Source: Brevundimonas diminuta 3F5N
GTDB lineage: Bacteria > Pseudomonadota > Alphaproteobacteria > Caulobacterales > Caulobacteraceae
Length of the DNA stretch: 60,829 nt
Direction of reading: 5' to 3'
Assembly (NCBI RefSeq): GCF_900163625.1
Contig: NZ_FUIE01000060.1
Span: forward strand, 1 to 60,829
Part shown: in pieces, positions 45,277 to 55,867 of the stretch
How the letters are laid out: each line of letters begins with the position of its first letter
Position numbering within the stretch: position 1 is the first letter of the stretch
Position numbers and translations under genes: made by a program
The notes under the pieces: model-generated
Database searches by the model: none
What the model was told of the DNA's origin: nothing
What the model saw: the letters and a program-made list of their open reading frames with translations, nothing else

Positions 45277-46539
45277 TTGCACACGTACCAGCTTCCCCTG
45301 GACCTGGTCCGTCAGCGGTCCCCGGAGCGTCCGGTCGCACTCGTGCGTCCCCGCTCCGTTGCCGTAGCGGCGCAGTGGTTCCAGGATAATCTAAAAGCCG
45401 ACGTCTTCTATGCTGTGAAGGCGAACCCTTCGCGCTGGATCATCGAGGTTCTGGTCGAGAACGGCGTCAACGCCTTCGACGTCGCCTCCCTGGCCGAGAT
45501 CGAACTGGTTCGATCGGTCAGCCCGAACGCGCGCCTGGCCTTCATGCACCCGGTCAAGAGCCGCGGCGCGATCAAGGCCGCCTACGCCGATCACGGCGTG
45601 CGCACCTTCGTGCTCGACAGCCATGACGAACTGCAGAAGATCCTCGACGTCACCGACAACGCCGACGACCTGAACCTGATCGTCCGCATGGGCGTGTCGG
45701 CGGACGGCGCCGCCTATTCCCTGTCGGGCAAGTTCGGCGTCTCGCCGGACCAGGCCCCCGCCCTGCTGCTGGCCACGCGCCATGCGGTCAAGGACGGCCT
45801 GATGGGCGTCAGCTTCCACGTCGGTTCGCAATGCATGCGCCCCTCGGCCTATGAGGCGGCGATGACCCAGGTCGGCCGCGCCATCAAGAAGGCGGGCGTC
45901 TTCGTCGATATCGTCGATGTCGGCGGCGGCTTCCCGTCGGTCTATCCGGGCATGGTCCCGCCGGACCTGAGCGAATACGCCGACGCCATCCATCGCGGCT
46001 TCAACGAGATGCCGGTGTCGGAAACGACCGAGCTGTGGTGCGAACCCGGCCGGGCGCTGGTGGCCGAGGCGTCGTCGGTGCTGTGCCGCGTGGACCTGCG
46101 CAAGGGCGACGCCCTGTATCTGAACGACGGGTCGTACGGCTCGCTGTTCGACGCCACCCACTCGCGCTGGCCCTTCCCGACCAAGCTGGTCCGGGACGGC
46201 GAGTCGTCGCCGGAGCTGAAGCCTTATCGCTTCTATGGTCCGACCTGCGACAGCATCGACCACATGCCGGGCCCGTTCTGGCTGCCGGCCGATGTCCAGG
46301 AAGGCGACTTCATCGAGATCGGCATGATGGGCGCCTACGGCGTCGCCATGTCGACCGGCTTCAACGGCTATGGCGAACACGAGATCGCCGCCGTCGAGGA
46401 CGCCCCCATGGGCTCGATGTACGGCCTGGCGCCGCGCTCCATCCCGACCGTGCGCACCACGGCCGAGGAGAACGCCCGCAAGGTCGTCCGCCTGTCGCGT
46501 CCCAAGGGCAAGGCGGGCCAGCGCAAGCGCAAGCGCTGA
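45277..46539 (+). CDS. Type III PLP-dependent ornithine/arginine decarboxylase
   Basis: Decarboxylates ornithine to putrescine, or possibly lysine or arginine as in some relatives. The 420-aa protein is an alanine-racemase-fold enzyme: PLP Lys in FYAVKANPS, SFHVGSQ, the phosphate-binding glycines in DVGGGFPSVYPG, EPGRALVAEA, and the active-site Cys in GPTCDSIDHM. The start is TTG 45277 with cagggg 10 bases upstream; GTG 45272 is out of frame. The C-terminus is Lys/Arg-rich. It is followed after 126 bp by the deoxyhypusine-synthase-like gene. Confidence 0.9.
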   Translation: MHTYQLPLDLVRQRSPERPVALVRPRSVAVAAQWFQDNLKADVFYAVKANPSRWIIEVLVENGVNAFDVASLAEIELVRSVSPNARLAFMHPVKSRGAIKAAYADHGVRTFVLDSHDELQKILDVTDNADDLNLIVRMGVSADGAAYSLSGKFGVSPDQAPALLLATRHAVKDGLMGVSFHVGSQCMRPSAYEAAMTQVGRAIKKAGVFVDIVDVGGGFPSVYPGMVPPDLSEYADAIHRGFNEMPVSETTELWCEPGRALVAEASSVLCRVDLRKGDALYLNDGSYGSLFDATHSRWPFPTKLVRDGESSPELKPYRFYGPTCDSIDHMPGPFWLPADVQEGDFIEIGMMGAYGVAMSTGFNGYGEHEIAAVEDAPMGSMYGLAPRSIPTVRTTAEENARKVVRLSRPKGKAGQRKRKR

Positions 46540-46590
46540 TCCATCGCATCACGCCTTGAACTGAAAAATGTCTCAAGGCTTTGGTACAAG

Positions 46591-46626
46591 CAGCGGCCCG
46601 TCGCTCCGTCCGGGCCGCTGTTCCTT
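46591..46626 (+). terminator. Hairpin between the decarboxylase and the deoxyhypusine-synthase-like gene
   Basis: Stem cagcggcccg (46591-46600) and cgggccgctg (46611-46620) around a 10-base loop, followed by ttcctt. It is terminator-like and could uncouple or attenuate expression of the downstream gene, 40 bases before its start codon. Confidence 0.6.
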
Positions 46627-46665
46627 ATTGACGACGGGCGCTCAAACCAAAGGGAAACCCGAGAG

Positions 46666-47718
46666 ATGAACGCACCGGTTCGTTCCAACGCCAAGGCGGA
46701 GCTCCTGGCCACGACCGTCGAGCACATCGACATCACCAGCTTCGACGCGCGCCCGATCATCGATTCCATGCGCAAGATGTCGTTCTCCTCGCGCGACACC
46801 GCCCGCGCGGCCGACATCTTCAACATGGCCCTGGAAGACCAGGCTTGCTCGCCGTGGCTGATCCTGGCCGGTTCGACCTCGGCCGGCGGCTGCATGGACG
46901 TCTACCGCGACATGGTGAAGTTCGGCATGGTCGACGCCGTGGTCGCCACCGGCGCCTCGATCGTCGACATGGACTTCTTCGAAGCCCTGGGCTTCAAGCA
47001 CTATCAGGCCGCCGGCCAGGTGGACGACAACGTCCTGCGCTCGCACTACATCGACCGCATCTACGACACCTACATCGACGAAGAAGAACTGCAAGCCTGC
47101 GACCACGCCATCTATGAGATCGCCAGCCGCCTGGAGCCGCGCGGCTATTCCTCGCGCGAGTTCATCTGGGAAATGGGCAAGTGGCTGTCGGAAGGCAACG
47201 CCAAGAAGCCCGGCTCGCTGATCCAGACCGCCTATGAAGAAGGCGCGCCGATCTTCTGCCCGGCCTTCGTCGACTCCTCGGCCGGTTTCGGCCTGGTCAA
47301 GCACCAGAAGGAGCGCATGGCCGAGGGCAAGCCCTACATGATGCTGGACGCCATCGCCGACTTCCGCGAACTGACCGACATCAAGATCGCGGCGGGCGTC
47401 ACGGGTCTGTTCATGGTCGGCGGCGGCGTGCCGAAGAACTTCGCCCAGGACACCGTCGTCTGCGCCGAGATCCTCGGCGTCGAGGCCGACATGCACAAGT
47501 ATGCGGTCCAGATCACGGTCGCCGACGTGCGCGACGGCGCCTGCTCGTCCTCGACGCTGCAGGAAGCCGCTTCGTGGGGCAAGGTCCAGACCACCTACGA
47601 ACAGATGGTCTTCGCCGAAGCCACGACCGTCGTGCCGCTGATCGGCTCGGACGCCTATCACCGCGGCGCCTGGAAGAAGCGCCAGCCGCGCCGCTGGAAC
47701 AAGCTGTTCGGCAAGTAA
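46666..47718 (+). CDS. Deoxyhypusine-synthase-like protein, probable homospermidine/polyamine synthase
   Basis: A 350-aa member of the deoxyhypusine synthase family. The NAD-binding and active-site features are ILAGSTSAGG, AYEEGAPIFCPAFVDSS, FMVGGGVPKNF and the Lys in EAASWGKVQ (Lys306), which corresponds to the catalytic Lys of human deoxyhypusine synthase. Bacteria lack eIF5A, and bacterial relatives are proposed or shown to make homospermidine or a related polyamine from putrescine. The neighbouring ornithine decarboxylase supplies putrescine, which supports this reading. The protein substrate is not known. Confidence 0.88.
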   Translation: MNAPVRSNAKAELLATTVEHIDITSFDARPIIDSMRKMSFSSRDTARAADIFNMALEDQACSPWLILAGSTSAGGCMDVYRDMVKFGMVDAVVATGASIVDMDFFEALGFKHYQAAGQVDDNVLRSHYIDRIYDTYIDEEELQACDHAIYEIASRLEPRGYSSREFIWEMGKWLSEGNAKKPGSLIQTAYEEGAPIFCPAFVDSSAGFGLVKHQKERMAEGKPYMMLDAIADFRELTDIKIAAGVTGLFMVGGGVPKNFAQDTVVCAEILGVEADMHKYAVQITVADVRDGACSSSTLQEAASWGKVQTTYEQMVFAEATTVVPLIGSDAYHRGAWKKRQPRRWNKLFGK

Positions 47719-47770
47719 GACCGACGCGGATCGGAAGGCGACGCCTTCTCGATCCGGCGATGAAAGACGA

Positions 47771-47804
47771 GGGCCGGCGGAGCGATCCGCCGGCCCTTTT
47801 CTTT
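47771..47804 (+). terminator. Rho-independent terminator
   Basis: An 11-bp stem gggccggcgga (47771-47781) with tccgccggccc (47786-47796), loop gcga, then ttttcttt. It closes the polyamine transcript 53 bases after the stop. Confidence 0.88.
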
Positions 47805-47887
47805 AGGTCGCGCAACGGCGGCCCGTGCAAATCTGGGAACCTCCGGGCGGGCGGTCCGCTTGTCTTGCACGAGCAAGGAGACCATCC

Positions 47888-48208
47888 ATGACCGATCCCG
47901 CCGCCGAAAACGAAGACGCCCGAGAGGCCGCCGCCATGGGCGAGAAGCCCGATCTGGGCCACGTCGAGGATGCCCTGAAGAAGGCCCTGCAAGGCAGCGA
48001 TTCCGGCTCCGACACCCGCGCCGGCTCGCTACGGGGCGGCTCGGCCTCCGGCTCGGAGATCGACCCTGACCAGGACGCCATCAACGCCGACATCGCCCGC
48101 CAGGGCCGCGAAATGGCTGAAACCCGAACCCGACCGTCCGGCGGCCCGGAACAGGCGCGCAAGTCGACGGGTCAGCCCGGCGACGACGTGGACGCCCCTA
48201 CGGGTTGA
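47888..48208 (+). CDS. Small acidic hypothetical protein
   Basis: A 106-aa hydrophilic protein with no signal peptide or membrane segment, rich in Asp, Glu, Gly and Ser (MTDPAAENEDAREAAA). It contains a short amphipathic core, HVEDALKKALQG, and ends in a disordered tail. A clear aaggag ribosome-binding site lies 8 bases before ATG 47888, which supports translation. No family is recognised; it is predicted to be largely disordered. Confidence 0.65.
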   Translation: MTDPAAENEDAREAAAMGEKPDLGHVEDALKKALQGSDSGSDTRAGSLRGGSASGSEIDPDQDAINADIARQGREMAETRTRPSGGPEQARKSTGQPGDDVDAPTG

Positions 48209-48279
48209 ACCGCCTTGCTGCCGCCGCACGGATAGGCCACGGTGCAAATAGTCTCATAGGGATTAAGGACGTAGGCTGA

Positions 48280-48780
48280 ATGAAGCGTAGCGTGGCAACC
48301 GTCGTCTTGGCGCTGAGCGTCGGCCTGGCGGCGTGCGATGACCGCAGTCAGGCCGCGCCCGAAGCCGAATCGCCCTCGCCCGCCGTCGCCGAACCGGTGA
48401 TGGAGGCCGCGCCTGCCGCGGCGCCGCCCGTCGCAGCCGCGTCCGCCGCGCCCGCCACGACCATTGAGGGCGCCCCGACCTTCGCCGCCCTCTATCCCGG
48501 CGCCCAGACCGACGCCGCGCCTGTCACCGCATCCGGCCCCGACGGTCCCGGCGGCATCGTCACCTTTACGACCGACGCCACGCCCGACGCCGTGATCGAC
48601 TTCTACCGCCAGCGCGCCGAGAAGGCGGGCCTGTCCCCCATCATGGCCATGAACCAGGGCGAGGCCCGCGCCTATGGCGCCTCCGCCCGCACGGAAAAGG
48701 GCGCCAGCCTTCAGGTCGTGGCCGCGCCCGGCGAAGACGGCCTGACCTCGGTTCAGTTGAGCTGGAGCAACGGGGCGTGA
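48280..48780 (+). CDS. Predicted lipoprotein of unknown function
   Basis: A 166-aa protein with a lipoprotein signal (VLALSVGLAACDD), an Ala/Pro-rich tether to about residue 65, and a small C-terminal domain (TFTTDATPDAVIDFYRQRAE, SLQVVAAPGEDG) that recalls short alpha/beta domains of envelope lipoproteins. Its stop overlaps the GTG of the phosphatase gene, so the two are coupled. Function is not recognised. Confidence 0.75.
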   Translation: MKRSVATVVLALSVGLAACDDRSQAAPEAESPSPAVAEPVMEAAPAAAPPVAAASAAPATTIEGAPTFAALYPGAQTDAAPVTASGPDGPGGIVTFTTDATPDAVIDFYRQRAEKAGLSPIMAMNQGEARAYGASARTEKGASLQVVAAPGEDGLTSVQLSWSNGA

Positions 48781-49595
48781 TCACCCGCCCGGCGCTCGTC
48801 GCGGCCGCCGCTGCGACTCTGCTGCTGGGCGCCTGCGCCGGCACTCCGGCGGCCCTGCGGCCGGAAGCGGCTCGCGCCGCGACAACCCCATCCGGCTATC
48901 TGGACGCCCCCGCATTGGAAGCGCTGGCCGCCGCCCTTCCTCCGCCGCCCGCGCCCGGCTCGGCCGCCGATCAGACGGACAAGGCGCGCTCGACGCGCAT
49001 GGCGGCGCTGGAAGACAGCGACCGCTGGCTGCTGGCCACCGCCCACGCCGAACTGCGCCCGCCGTTGGCGTTGCAGCATTTCAACTGCGCCCTAGGCGTA
49101 CGACTCACGCCGGAAAACACGCCGGAGCTGACGCGGCTGATGCAGCGCCTGTTCCACGACGCGGATACCGCCGCCGAATCCGTCAAGGCGCGCGCCTTCC
49201 GCGCCCGCCCCGTCGGCGACGATCCGGCCCGCCAGGCCTGTCAGCGCCTGACCGAAGCGGGCCGACGCAGCGCCTCCTATCCTTCGGGCAGTTCGACCGT
49301 GGCCGTCATCTATGGCGAAGCGTTCGCCGCCCTGAATCCCGGCCACGCGACCGAAGCGCGCCGCATGGCCCATGAGATCGGCCAGAGCCGCCTCGTCTGC
49401 GGCATGCATTATCCCAGCGACGTCGCCGCCGGCGAGGACTTGGGCCGCGCCGTCTTCGCCGCCGCCGCCATTCAGCCGGCGTTCGCCGCCGACCTGGCCG
49501 CCGCCCGCGCCGAGTTGGCGGTCCTGCTTGCACGCGCCGCAACGGCGCCCGGCTGCGCCGCCGAAGCGCTGGCGCTGGCCACGCCCTTGCCCTGA
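48777..49595 (+). CDS. Class A non-specific acid phosphatase (PAP2 superfamily), secreted lipoprotein
   Basis: Hydrolyses phosphomonoesters in the periplasm. The 272-aa protein has the three-part PAP2 motif: K-x6-RP in KARAFRARP, PSGSST in ASYPSGSST, and SR-x5-H-x3-D in QSRLVCGMHYPSD. A lipoprotein signal is seen at the start (ATLLLGACAG). The start is GTG 48777, overlapping the preceding TGA. The gene lies within 4 kb of the phosphate-uptake block, so it may support phosphate scavenging, though no Pho box was found for it. Confidence 0.88.
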   Translation: MITRPALVAAAAATLLLGACAGTPAALRPEAARAATTPSGYLDAPALEALAAALPPPPAPGSAADQTDKARSTRMAALEDSDRWLLATAHAELRPPLALQHFNCALGVRLTPENTPELTRLMQRLFHDADTAAESVKARAFRARPVGDDPARQACQRLTEAGRRSASYPSGSSTVAVIYGEAFAALNPGHATEARRMAHEIGQSRLVCGMHYPSDVAAGEDLGRAVFAAAAIQPAFAADLAAARAELAVLLARAATAPGCAAEALALATPLP

Positions 49596-50569
49596 TGGCG
49601 GCGCTGCTGGCGGGACTGATCCTGGCCGGCGCCCAGACCTGGTCCCTGCCCGCCGCCCGTCCTTGCGACGCTGCGGAACTGGCCGAACTGACCGCCGAAG
49701 CGACGACGCCCTATCGCCTGACCTGCCGCGCCGTCCTGACGCCCGGACAGGCGATCGTCCGCCCTCTATTGATCGAAGGCGCCGAGGCCTCCGGCGCGCG
49801 CCTGGATTGCGCGGGCGGCGCCGTCGGCCGCCCCGGCGCTTCCGTCAGCACCCGCACGCCTTCTATCGCCGTCTGGTCACGCCGCATCGCCGCTGACCGC
49901 TGGAGCCGCCCGACGGACGTACGCATCTCGCGCTGCCTGATCCATGGCTCGGTGCGGGTCTGGGGCATGGGGGCGGGCGGAAGCTATGACGATCTGCGCG
50001 TCTCCTCCCGCACGGCCGATCATACAGCCGCCGCCCAGGCCGCTGCGCCCAGCCACATTGCGCTCGATGAAGTGGTCATCCGAGGGACGGGATCAATCCC
50101 CCTCTACGTCGGCCCCGGCGTCACCCGGCTCAATCTGACCCGATCCACGCTTGAGGGCCGGAGCGTCGCCACGGCCCTCTATCTGGACGCCGAAAGCGCC
50201 GGCAATCGGATCGAGGGCAATCTGTTCCGTACGCGAACGGGTCGCGAGATGATCGCTGTCGACGGCTCGGCGCGAAACCGCATCATCGGCAATCGCTTCG
50301 AACTGAACGGTCGGCCCGGCGTCTTCCTCTATCGCAACTGCGGCGAGCGCGGCGTCATCCGCCACCAGACGCCATCGTACAATGTCATCACCGACAACGC
50401 CTTCACCGGCGCCGCACGCTGGCGCCCCCGCCTGGTCGTCGAAAACGCCCGCCAGGGCCGCCGCGCCTACTGCGACGCCGACAAGGGGTATCCCTGGGGC
50501 AGCAGTCTTGACGATCGCGACGGCTCATCGCAGAACGTCGTTAGTTACAATTCCGGAAAATTAGCGTAA
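49595..50569 (+). CDS. Right-handed parallel beta-helix repeat protein
   Basis: A 324-aa exported-looking protein. The first 25 residues are hydrophobic (LLAGLILAGAQTW). The rest shows repeated strand-turn units with NRIEGNLFRT, NRIIGNRFELNG and NVITDNAFTG, typical of parallel beta-helix proteins such as pectate-lyase-like or carbohydrate-binding folds. The start overlaps the phosphatase stop (TGATG). Function is unknown; the fold suggests carbohydrate contact. Confidence 0.78.
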   Translation: MAALLAGLILAGAQTWSLPAARPCDAAELAELTAEATTPYRLTCRAVLTPGQAIVRPLLIEGAEASGARLDCAGGAVGRPGASVSTRTPSIAVWSRRIAADRWSRPTDVRISRCLIHGSVRVWGMGAGGSYDDLRVSSRTADHTAAAQAAAPSHIALDEVVIRGTGSIPLYVGPGVTRLNLTRSTLEGRSVATALYLDAESAGNRIEGNLFRTRTGREMIAVDGSARNRIIGNRFELNGRPGVFLYRNCGERGVIRHQTPSYNVITDNAFTGAARWRPRLVVENARQGRRAYCDADKGYPWGSSLDDRDGSSQNVVSYNSGKLA

Positions 50570-50779
50570 ATTTTGCCAAGAATTCCGAATATACTTCAAA
50601 TGTAGGCAATTTTTTCTAGCTAGTGCCATTATTGACGCAATTCTGACTTGCTTGAGGCAAGCCTCGCCGTAATGTCGCCGTCGCAGGCCACACGGTCCTG
50701 CATGTGCCACGAGCCGTCGGTTCAGCCCTCGTCGTAAGGGGGCGGGCGACGGCTTGTTTTGTTCAGGAGAGGGTCTCTT
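50570..50779 (+). promoter_or_regulatory. AT-rich leader of the TonB-dependent receptor gene
   Basis: 210 bp rich in A and T near 50570-50645, with a small inverted repeat gcttg-agg-caagc at 50650-50662 and a strong aggagagg ribosome-binding site at 50765-50772 that fixes the TTG start at 50780. I see no known operator consensus. Confidence 0.5.
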
Positions 50780-53728
50780 TTGAAAAAGAGAATTGTCCGC
50801 GAGTCCTTGCTCGCCTCGACCATCATCGGGGGCGCCGCCCTCAGCTTCATGGCCGCCGCCCCGGCGTTCGCCCAGTCGGCCGAAGAAGAAGTATCCGAAG
50901 TCAGCTCTATCGTCGTCACCGGCTCGCGCATCCGCCAGCCGGGCTATGAAGCGTCCAGCCCCATCACGTCGCTGAGCTCCGAATCCATCGCGATGTCGCA
51001 GCCTGTCGCCGTTGAAGAACTGGTCAAGGACCTGCCGGCCGCCGTGCCGGCCGTCGGTTCGGCCACCAACAACGGCTCAGGCGGCGGCGCCACCATCAAC
51101 CTGCGCGGCCTGGGCACCAACCGCACCCTGGTCCTGATCAACGGCCGCCGCGTGGTGCCGTTCAACCTGGAAGGCGTGGTCGACACCAACACCATCCCGC
51201 TGGCCCTGGTCGAGCGTGTCGACACCGTCACCGGCGGCGCTTCGGCCGTGTACGGCGCCGACGCCGTCGCCGGCGTGGTCAACTTCATCCTGAAGAACAA
51301 TTTCGAAGGCGTTGAGGTCAACTCCTCCTACGGCTTCTCGGGCGAGGACGACGCCGTTCGTCGCAAGTTCGACGTCACCATCGGCGGCAACTTCGCCGAT
51401 GACCGCGGCAACGCCGTCGTCAGCTTCGGCTACACCAAGACCGACCCGCTGTATCAAGTGCGTCGTCCCTGGGGTGAAGTCGCGCTCTCTTCGACGTCAG
51501 GCAAGCCGCTGGGCTCGGGCACCTCGGTCCCCGGTCGTTTCGACCTGACCCCCGTCAGGGGCGGCGTCGCCCTGCCGTCGGGCGCTGAGCTGGACCCGAC
51601 CACGGGCGCTCTGATCGGTTCGGACCATCCGAACTACAACTCGGCCGGCTATAACTACAATCCGTACAACCTGTACCAGACGCCGCTGAGCCGCTACCAG
51701 ATCAACGGTCTGGGCAGCTTCAAGATCAACTCGGCCGCCGAAGTCTACAGCCACCTGACCTACGTCCAGAGCGACGTCTCGCTGGACAACGCCTCGAGCG
51801 GCACCTTCGGCAACACCTACAAGGTGCCGATCGGCAACCCGTTCATCCCGGACGCCATGCGCCAGCAATTCTGCGGCGCCCTGCTGATCGATCCGGCCAA
51901 GTGCGTCTCCGGCGCAGCCGGCGACACCATGATGGACCTGACCATCAACCGCCGCTTCACCGAGATGGGCACCCGCCCGGTGGACATCGAGAACAAGACG
52001 GTCCAGCTGCTGGCTGGCGTTCGGGGCGACTTCAACCCCGACTGGAACTACGACGCCTACATCTCGCACGGTGAAACCGAACAGCTGCTGACGCGCCGCA
52101 ACTGGGGCTCGCTGTCCAAGCTGCGCAACGCCCTGAACACCGTCTCCGCGACGGAGTGCCTGGTTCCTGGCTCCTCGAGCCCGGTCGCGGGCTGCGTGCC
52201 GATCAACGTCTTCGGTCCCGAAGGCACGATCACTCAGGAAATGATCGACTACATCAACCTGTCGTCGATGAGCAAAACCACGATCAAGCAGGACGTGGCC
52301 TCAGGCTCGATCTCGGGCATCCTGCCTGAGAACCTCAGCAGCCCGTGGAGCGATCGCCAGGTCGCCGTCGCCTTCGGCGCGGAATGGCGCCGGTCCAGCG
52401 CCGAAACCCGCGGCGATGCGGCCTCGCAAGCCAACGGCGAGATCCTGGGCACCGGCGCGCCGGTTCCGGATCGCAACGGTCAGTTCGAACTGCGTGAAGC
52501 CTTCGCCGAACTGGCGGTGCCGCTGATCGAGAACATGCCGTTCATCCACAGCCTGAACCTGGAAGCCGGCTACCGCCAGACCGAGTTCAAGGCCGGCGGT
52601 TCGAAGACCAACTACGGCAGCTACAAGTTCGGCGGCGACTGGTCGCCGATCGAGGACGTCCGCGTCCGCGCCATGTATCAGCGCGCCACCCGCGCCCCGA
52701 ACATCGGCGAGCTGTTCAACCCGCAGGTCACCGGCCTGGGCAACATGGCGATCGATCCGTGCCAGCTGGACCTGATCAACAGCGCCGACGCCAACACCGC
52801 CGGCACGCTGAGCAACCTGTGCCGTCTGACCGGCGTGCCGGAAGGCGCGATCGGCTACGTGGCCAAGCCCAACTCGGGCCAGGTCAACCAGCAGACCGGC
52901 GGCAACCCGAACCTGGGTCCGGAAGAGGCTGACACCTGGACCATCGGCGCCGTCTGGCAGCCGGCCTTTGTGCCGAGCCTGCGCCTGAGCCTCGACTACT
53001 ATGACATCAAGATCGACAAGACGATCAACAGCCCCAGCCTGGCTGATGTCATGAACGGTTGCTACGACAAGGCCCTGAACCCGACGCTGGCGTTCAACGA
53101 CAGCTGTAAGGCGATCCAGCGCAGCGCCGCCAACGGTTCGCTGAACGGCGTCGACGCCAAGGGCGTCATCCGCCCGTCGACCAACGCCGGCAACGAGCGC
53201 GTCTCGGGCTTCGACGTCGCCGCCAACTACCGCGTCGAACTGGCCGACTTCGGCTGGGGCGACATCGGTCGCGTCGATCTGAGCGTCAACGGCAGCATCC
53301 TCACCAAGCACGAAACCCAGTCCACTCCGGCCTCCGTGCTGCGTGACTGCGTCGACTACTATTCGGTGTCGTGCGGCGAGCCCAAGGTCAAGCAACGCTG
53401 GAACAGCCGCGCCACCTGGACCATGGGCGACTACTCGGCCTCGCTGAGCTGGCGTCACCTGTCCGGCGTCGAAGTCGAGCCCAGCAGCACCAAGTGGTTC
53501 CCGGACTACGCCCAGATCGACAGCTACGACTACTTCGACCTGAGCGGCCGCTGGGACATCACCCAGACGGTGCGTCTGACGGCCACGATCAACAACCTGT
53601 TCGATAAGGCGCCGCCGATCGTCGGCTCGCAGATCGGCACCACGTCGGCCAACAACGGGAACACCTTCCCGCAGACCTACGATGCGATCGGCCGCTACTT
53701 CACCTTCGGCGCCACGCTGAAGTTCTGA
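50780..53728 (+). CDS. TonB-dependent outer-membrane receptor
   Basis: A 982-aa outer-membrane importer. A signal peptide ends near AFAQSAEEE. The TonB-box/plug region begins ISSIVVTGSRIRQPG, followed by NLRGLGTNRTLVLINGRRV and the barrel with GGNPNLGPEEADTWTIG. The last residue is Phe (GATLKF), as in barrel proteins. The start is TTG 50780. The family (Caulobacter-type large receptors) imports carbohydrates, peptides or metal chelates; no substrate can be named. No sigma/anti-sigma pair or N-terminal signalling domain is seen. Confidence 0.92.
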   Translation: MKKRIVRESLLASTIIGGAALSFMAAAPAFAQSAEEEVSEVSSIVVTGSRIRQPGYEASSPITSLSSESIAMSQPVAVEELVKDLPAAVPAVGSATNNGSGGGATINLRGLGTNRTLVLINGRRVVPFNLEGVVDTNTIPLALVERVDTVTGGASAVYGADAVAGVVNFILKNNFEGVEVNSSYGFSGEDDAVRRKFDVTIGGNFADDRGNAVVSFGYTKTDPLYQVRRPWGEVALSSTSGKPLGSGTSVPGRFDLTPVRGGVALPSGAELDPTTGALIGSDHPNYNSAGYNYNPYNLYQTPLSRYQINGLGSFKINSAAEVYSHLTYVQSDVSLDNASSGTFGNTYKVPIGNPFIPDAMRQQFCGALLIDPAKCVSGAAGDTMMDLTINRRFTEMGTRPVDIENKTVQLLAGVRGDFNPDWNYDAYISHGETEQLLTRRNWGSLSKLRNALNTVSATECLVPGSSSPVAGCVPINVFGPEGTITQEMIDYINLSSMSKTTIKQDVASGSISGILPENLSSPWSDRQVAVAFGAEWRRSSAETRGDAASQANGEILGTGAPVPDRNGQFELREAFAELAVPLIENMPFIHSLNLEAGYRQTEFKAGGSKTNYGSYKFGGDWSPIEDVRVRAMYQRATRAPNIGELFNPQVTGLGNMAIDPCQLDLINSADANTAGTLSNLCRLTGVPEGAIGYVAKPNSGQVNQQTGGNPNLGPEEADTWTIGAVWQPAFVPSLRLSLDYYDIKIDKTINSPSLADVMNGCYDKALNPTLAFNDSCKAIQRSAANGSLNGVDAKGVIRPSTNAGNERVSGFDVAANYRVELADFGWGDIGRVDLSVNGSILTKHETQSTPASVLRDCVDYYSVSCGEPKVKQRWNSRATWTMGDYSASLSWRHLSGVEVEPSSTKWFPDYAQIDSYDYFDLSGRWDITQTVRLTATINNLFDKAPPIVGSQIGTTSANNGNTFPQTYDAIGRYFTFGATLKF

Positions 53729-53749
53729 TAGCGTTCAACGCATAAGAAG

Positions 53750-53786
53750 AGAGGCGGAAGACCCCGGTCTTCCGCCTCTTTTTTGT
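53750..53786. terminator. Strong rho-independent terminator
   Basis: Stem agaggcggaagac (53750-53762) pairs with gtcttccgcctct (53767-53779), loop cccg, followed by tttttt. It terminates the TonB receptor transcript and sits next to the convergent amidase gene. Confidence 0.9.
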
Positions 53787-53816
53787 GTGTGGATCAGCTT
53801 GTTTTTAAAAGCTGGA

Positions 53817-54682
<866 letters not shown>

Positions 54683-54683
<1 letters not shown>

Positions 54684-55696
54684 TAGGCAGGCTCCTGCTG
54701 GCTGATGCAGTGGAACGATCCGCCGCCCGACAGGATGGCGGTCGACGGCAGGGGGATGATCTCGCGATCGGGGAAGACTGTGGCCAGGGCCTCGCAGGCC
54801 AGGCGCGCGGCCATGTCGTTCCCGTAGGTCGGCACAACGACGGCGCCGTCCGCGATCAGGAAGTTCATATGGCTGGCCGGGACCGGACGCTCGTCCTCGT
54901 CCAGGATCATGCCGGGCGAGGGAATCCGCAGCACCTTGATCGGGCGGCCGGCGGCGTCGGCCATGGCGGACAGGGCCTGGGCCGTCTCGTCATAGACCTC
55001 GGCGTTGGGATCCTTGGGGCCGAAGCCGATCGGACAGGCCACCACGCCCGGCGCCACGAAGCGGGCCAGGTTGTCGACGTGGCCGTCGGTGTGGTCGTTC
55101 AGCAGGCCGTCGCCTAGCCACAGCACCTTCTTGGCGCCCAGAGCCTGCGCGAAGGCGGCCTCGGCCGCCTCCTCGGTCCAGCCCGTGTTGCGGTTGCGGT
55201 TCAGCACGCACTGGCGCGTGGTCAGCACCGTGCCCTCGCCGTCGTGATCGACGGCGCCGCCTTCCAGAATGAAGTCGTGGCGGGTCAGGGCGACTCCCGT
55301 CTGTTCGCCGATCTGATCGGCGACCTCGTCGTCGTGCGGCAGGTCGTATTTGCCGCCCCAGCCGTTGAAGACGAAGGCCTGAGCCGAAGCCGATCCGGCG
55401 CCGAAGATCGGCCCGGTGTCACGCAACCAGATGTCGCCGAACCGACCGGCCACAACGGTGACGCCTGCCACATCGGCGAAGCGCGCCTGCGCATCGGCCA
55501 GAGCCTCGTCATTGCCGACCATCAGCTTGACCTGCTCCCGGCCCGGCCCGGCCAGGGCGCGCACCAGCGCCTCGACCTCGGCCTGGGCCGGTTCGAGATT
55601 GTCCTCCCACAGATCGGCGTGGCTGGGCCAACCGACCCACATCGCACGATGCGGCGTCCATTCAGCAGGAACAGGCAGGGTCATGGGCGAAGTCAT
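54683..55696 (-). CDS. aguA: Agmatine deiminase
   Basis: Converts agmatine to N-carbamoylputrescine. The 337-aa protein belongs to the peptidyl-arginine-deiminase-like family, with the opening RAMWVGWPSHADLW, EGGAVDHDGEGT, GDGLLNDHTDGHVDN and the nucleophile Cys near the C-terminus in GGGSFHCISQQ. It precedes aguB in a two-gene operon. Confidence 0.94.
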
Positions 55697-55867
55697 GGGG
55701 CGAAAACGTCCACATTAAAGGGATGAAGCACGAAGGGGGCGAAATAGGCCCTGTCGGCCTTGGGTTCAATGGCGACGGAACACCGCCCCCACGCCACGCC
55801 GCCTCGCTGCCGATCAAGGCGCCTGACGCCGTCAAGCCGCGTGACGGCCCGGTAGGGCCGGCAAAGA

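Noticed and set aside
52301..53458. Minus-strand open frame opposite the first TonB receptor
   Set aside because: Antisense of a clear receptor gene with no motifs of its own.
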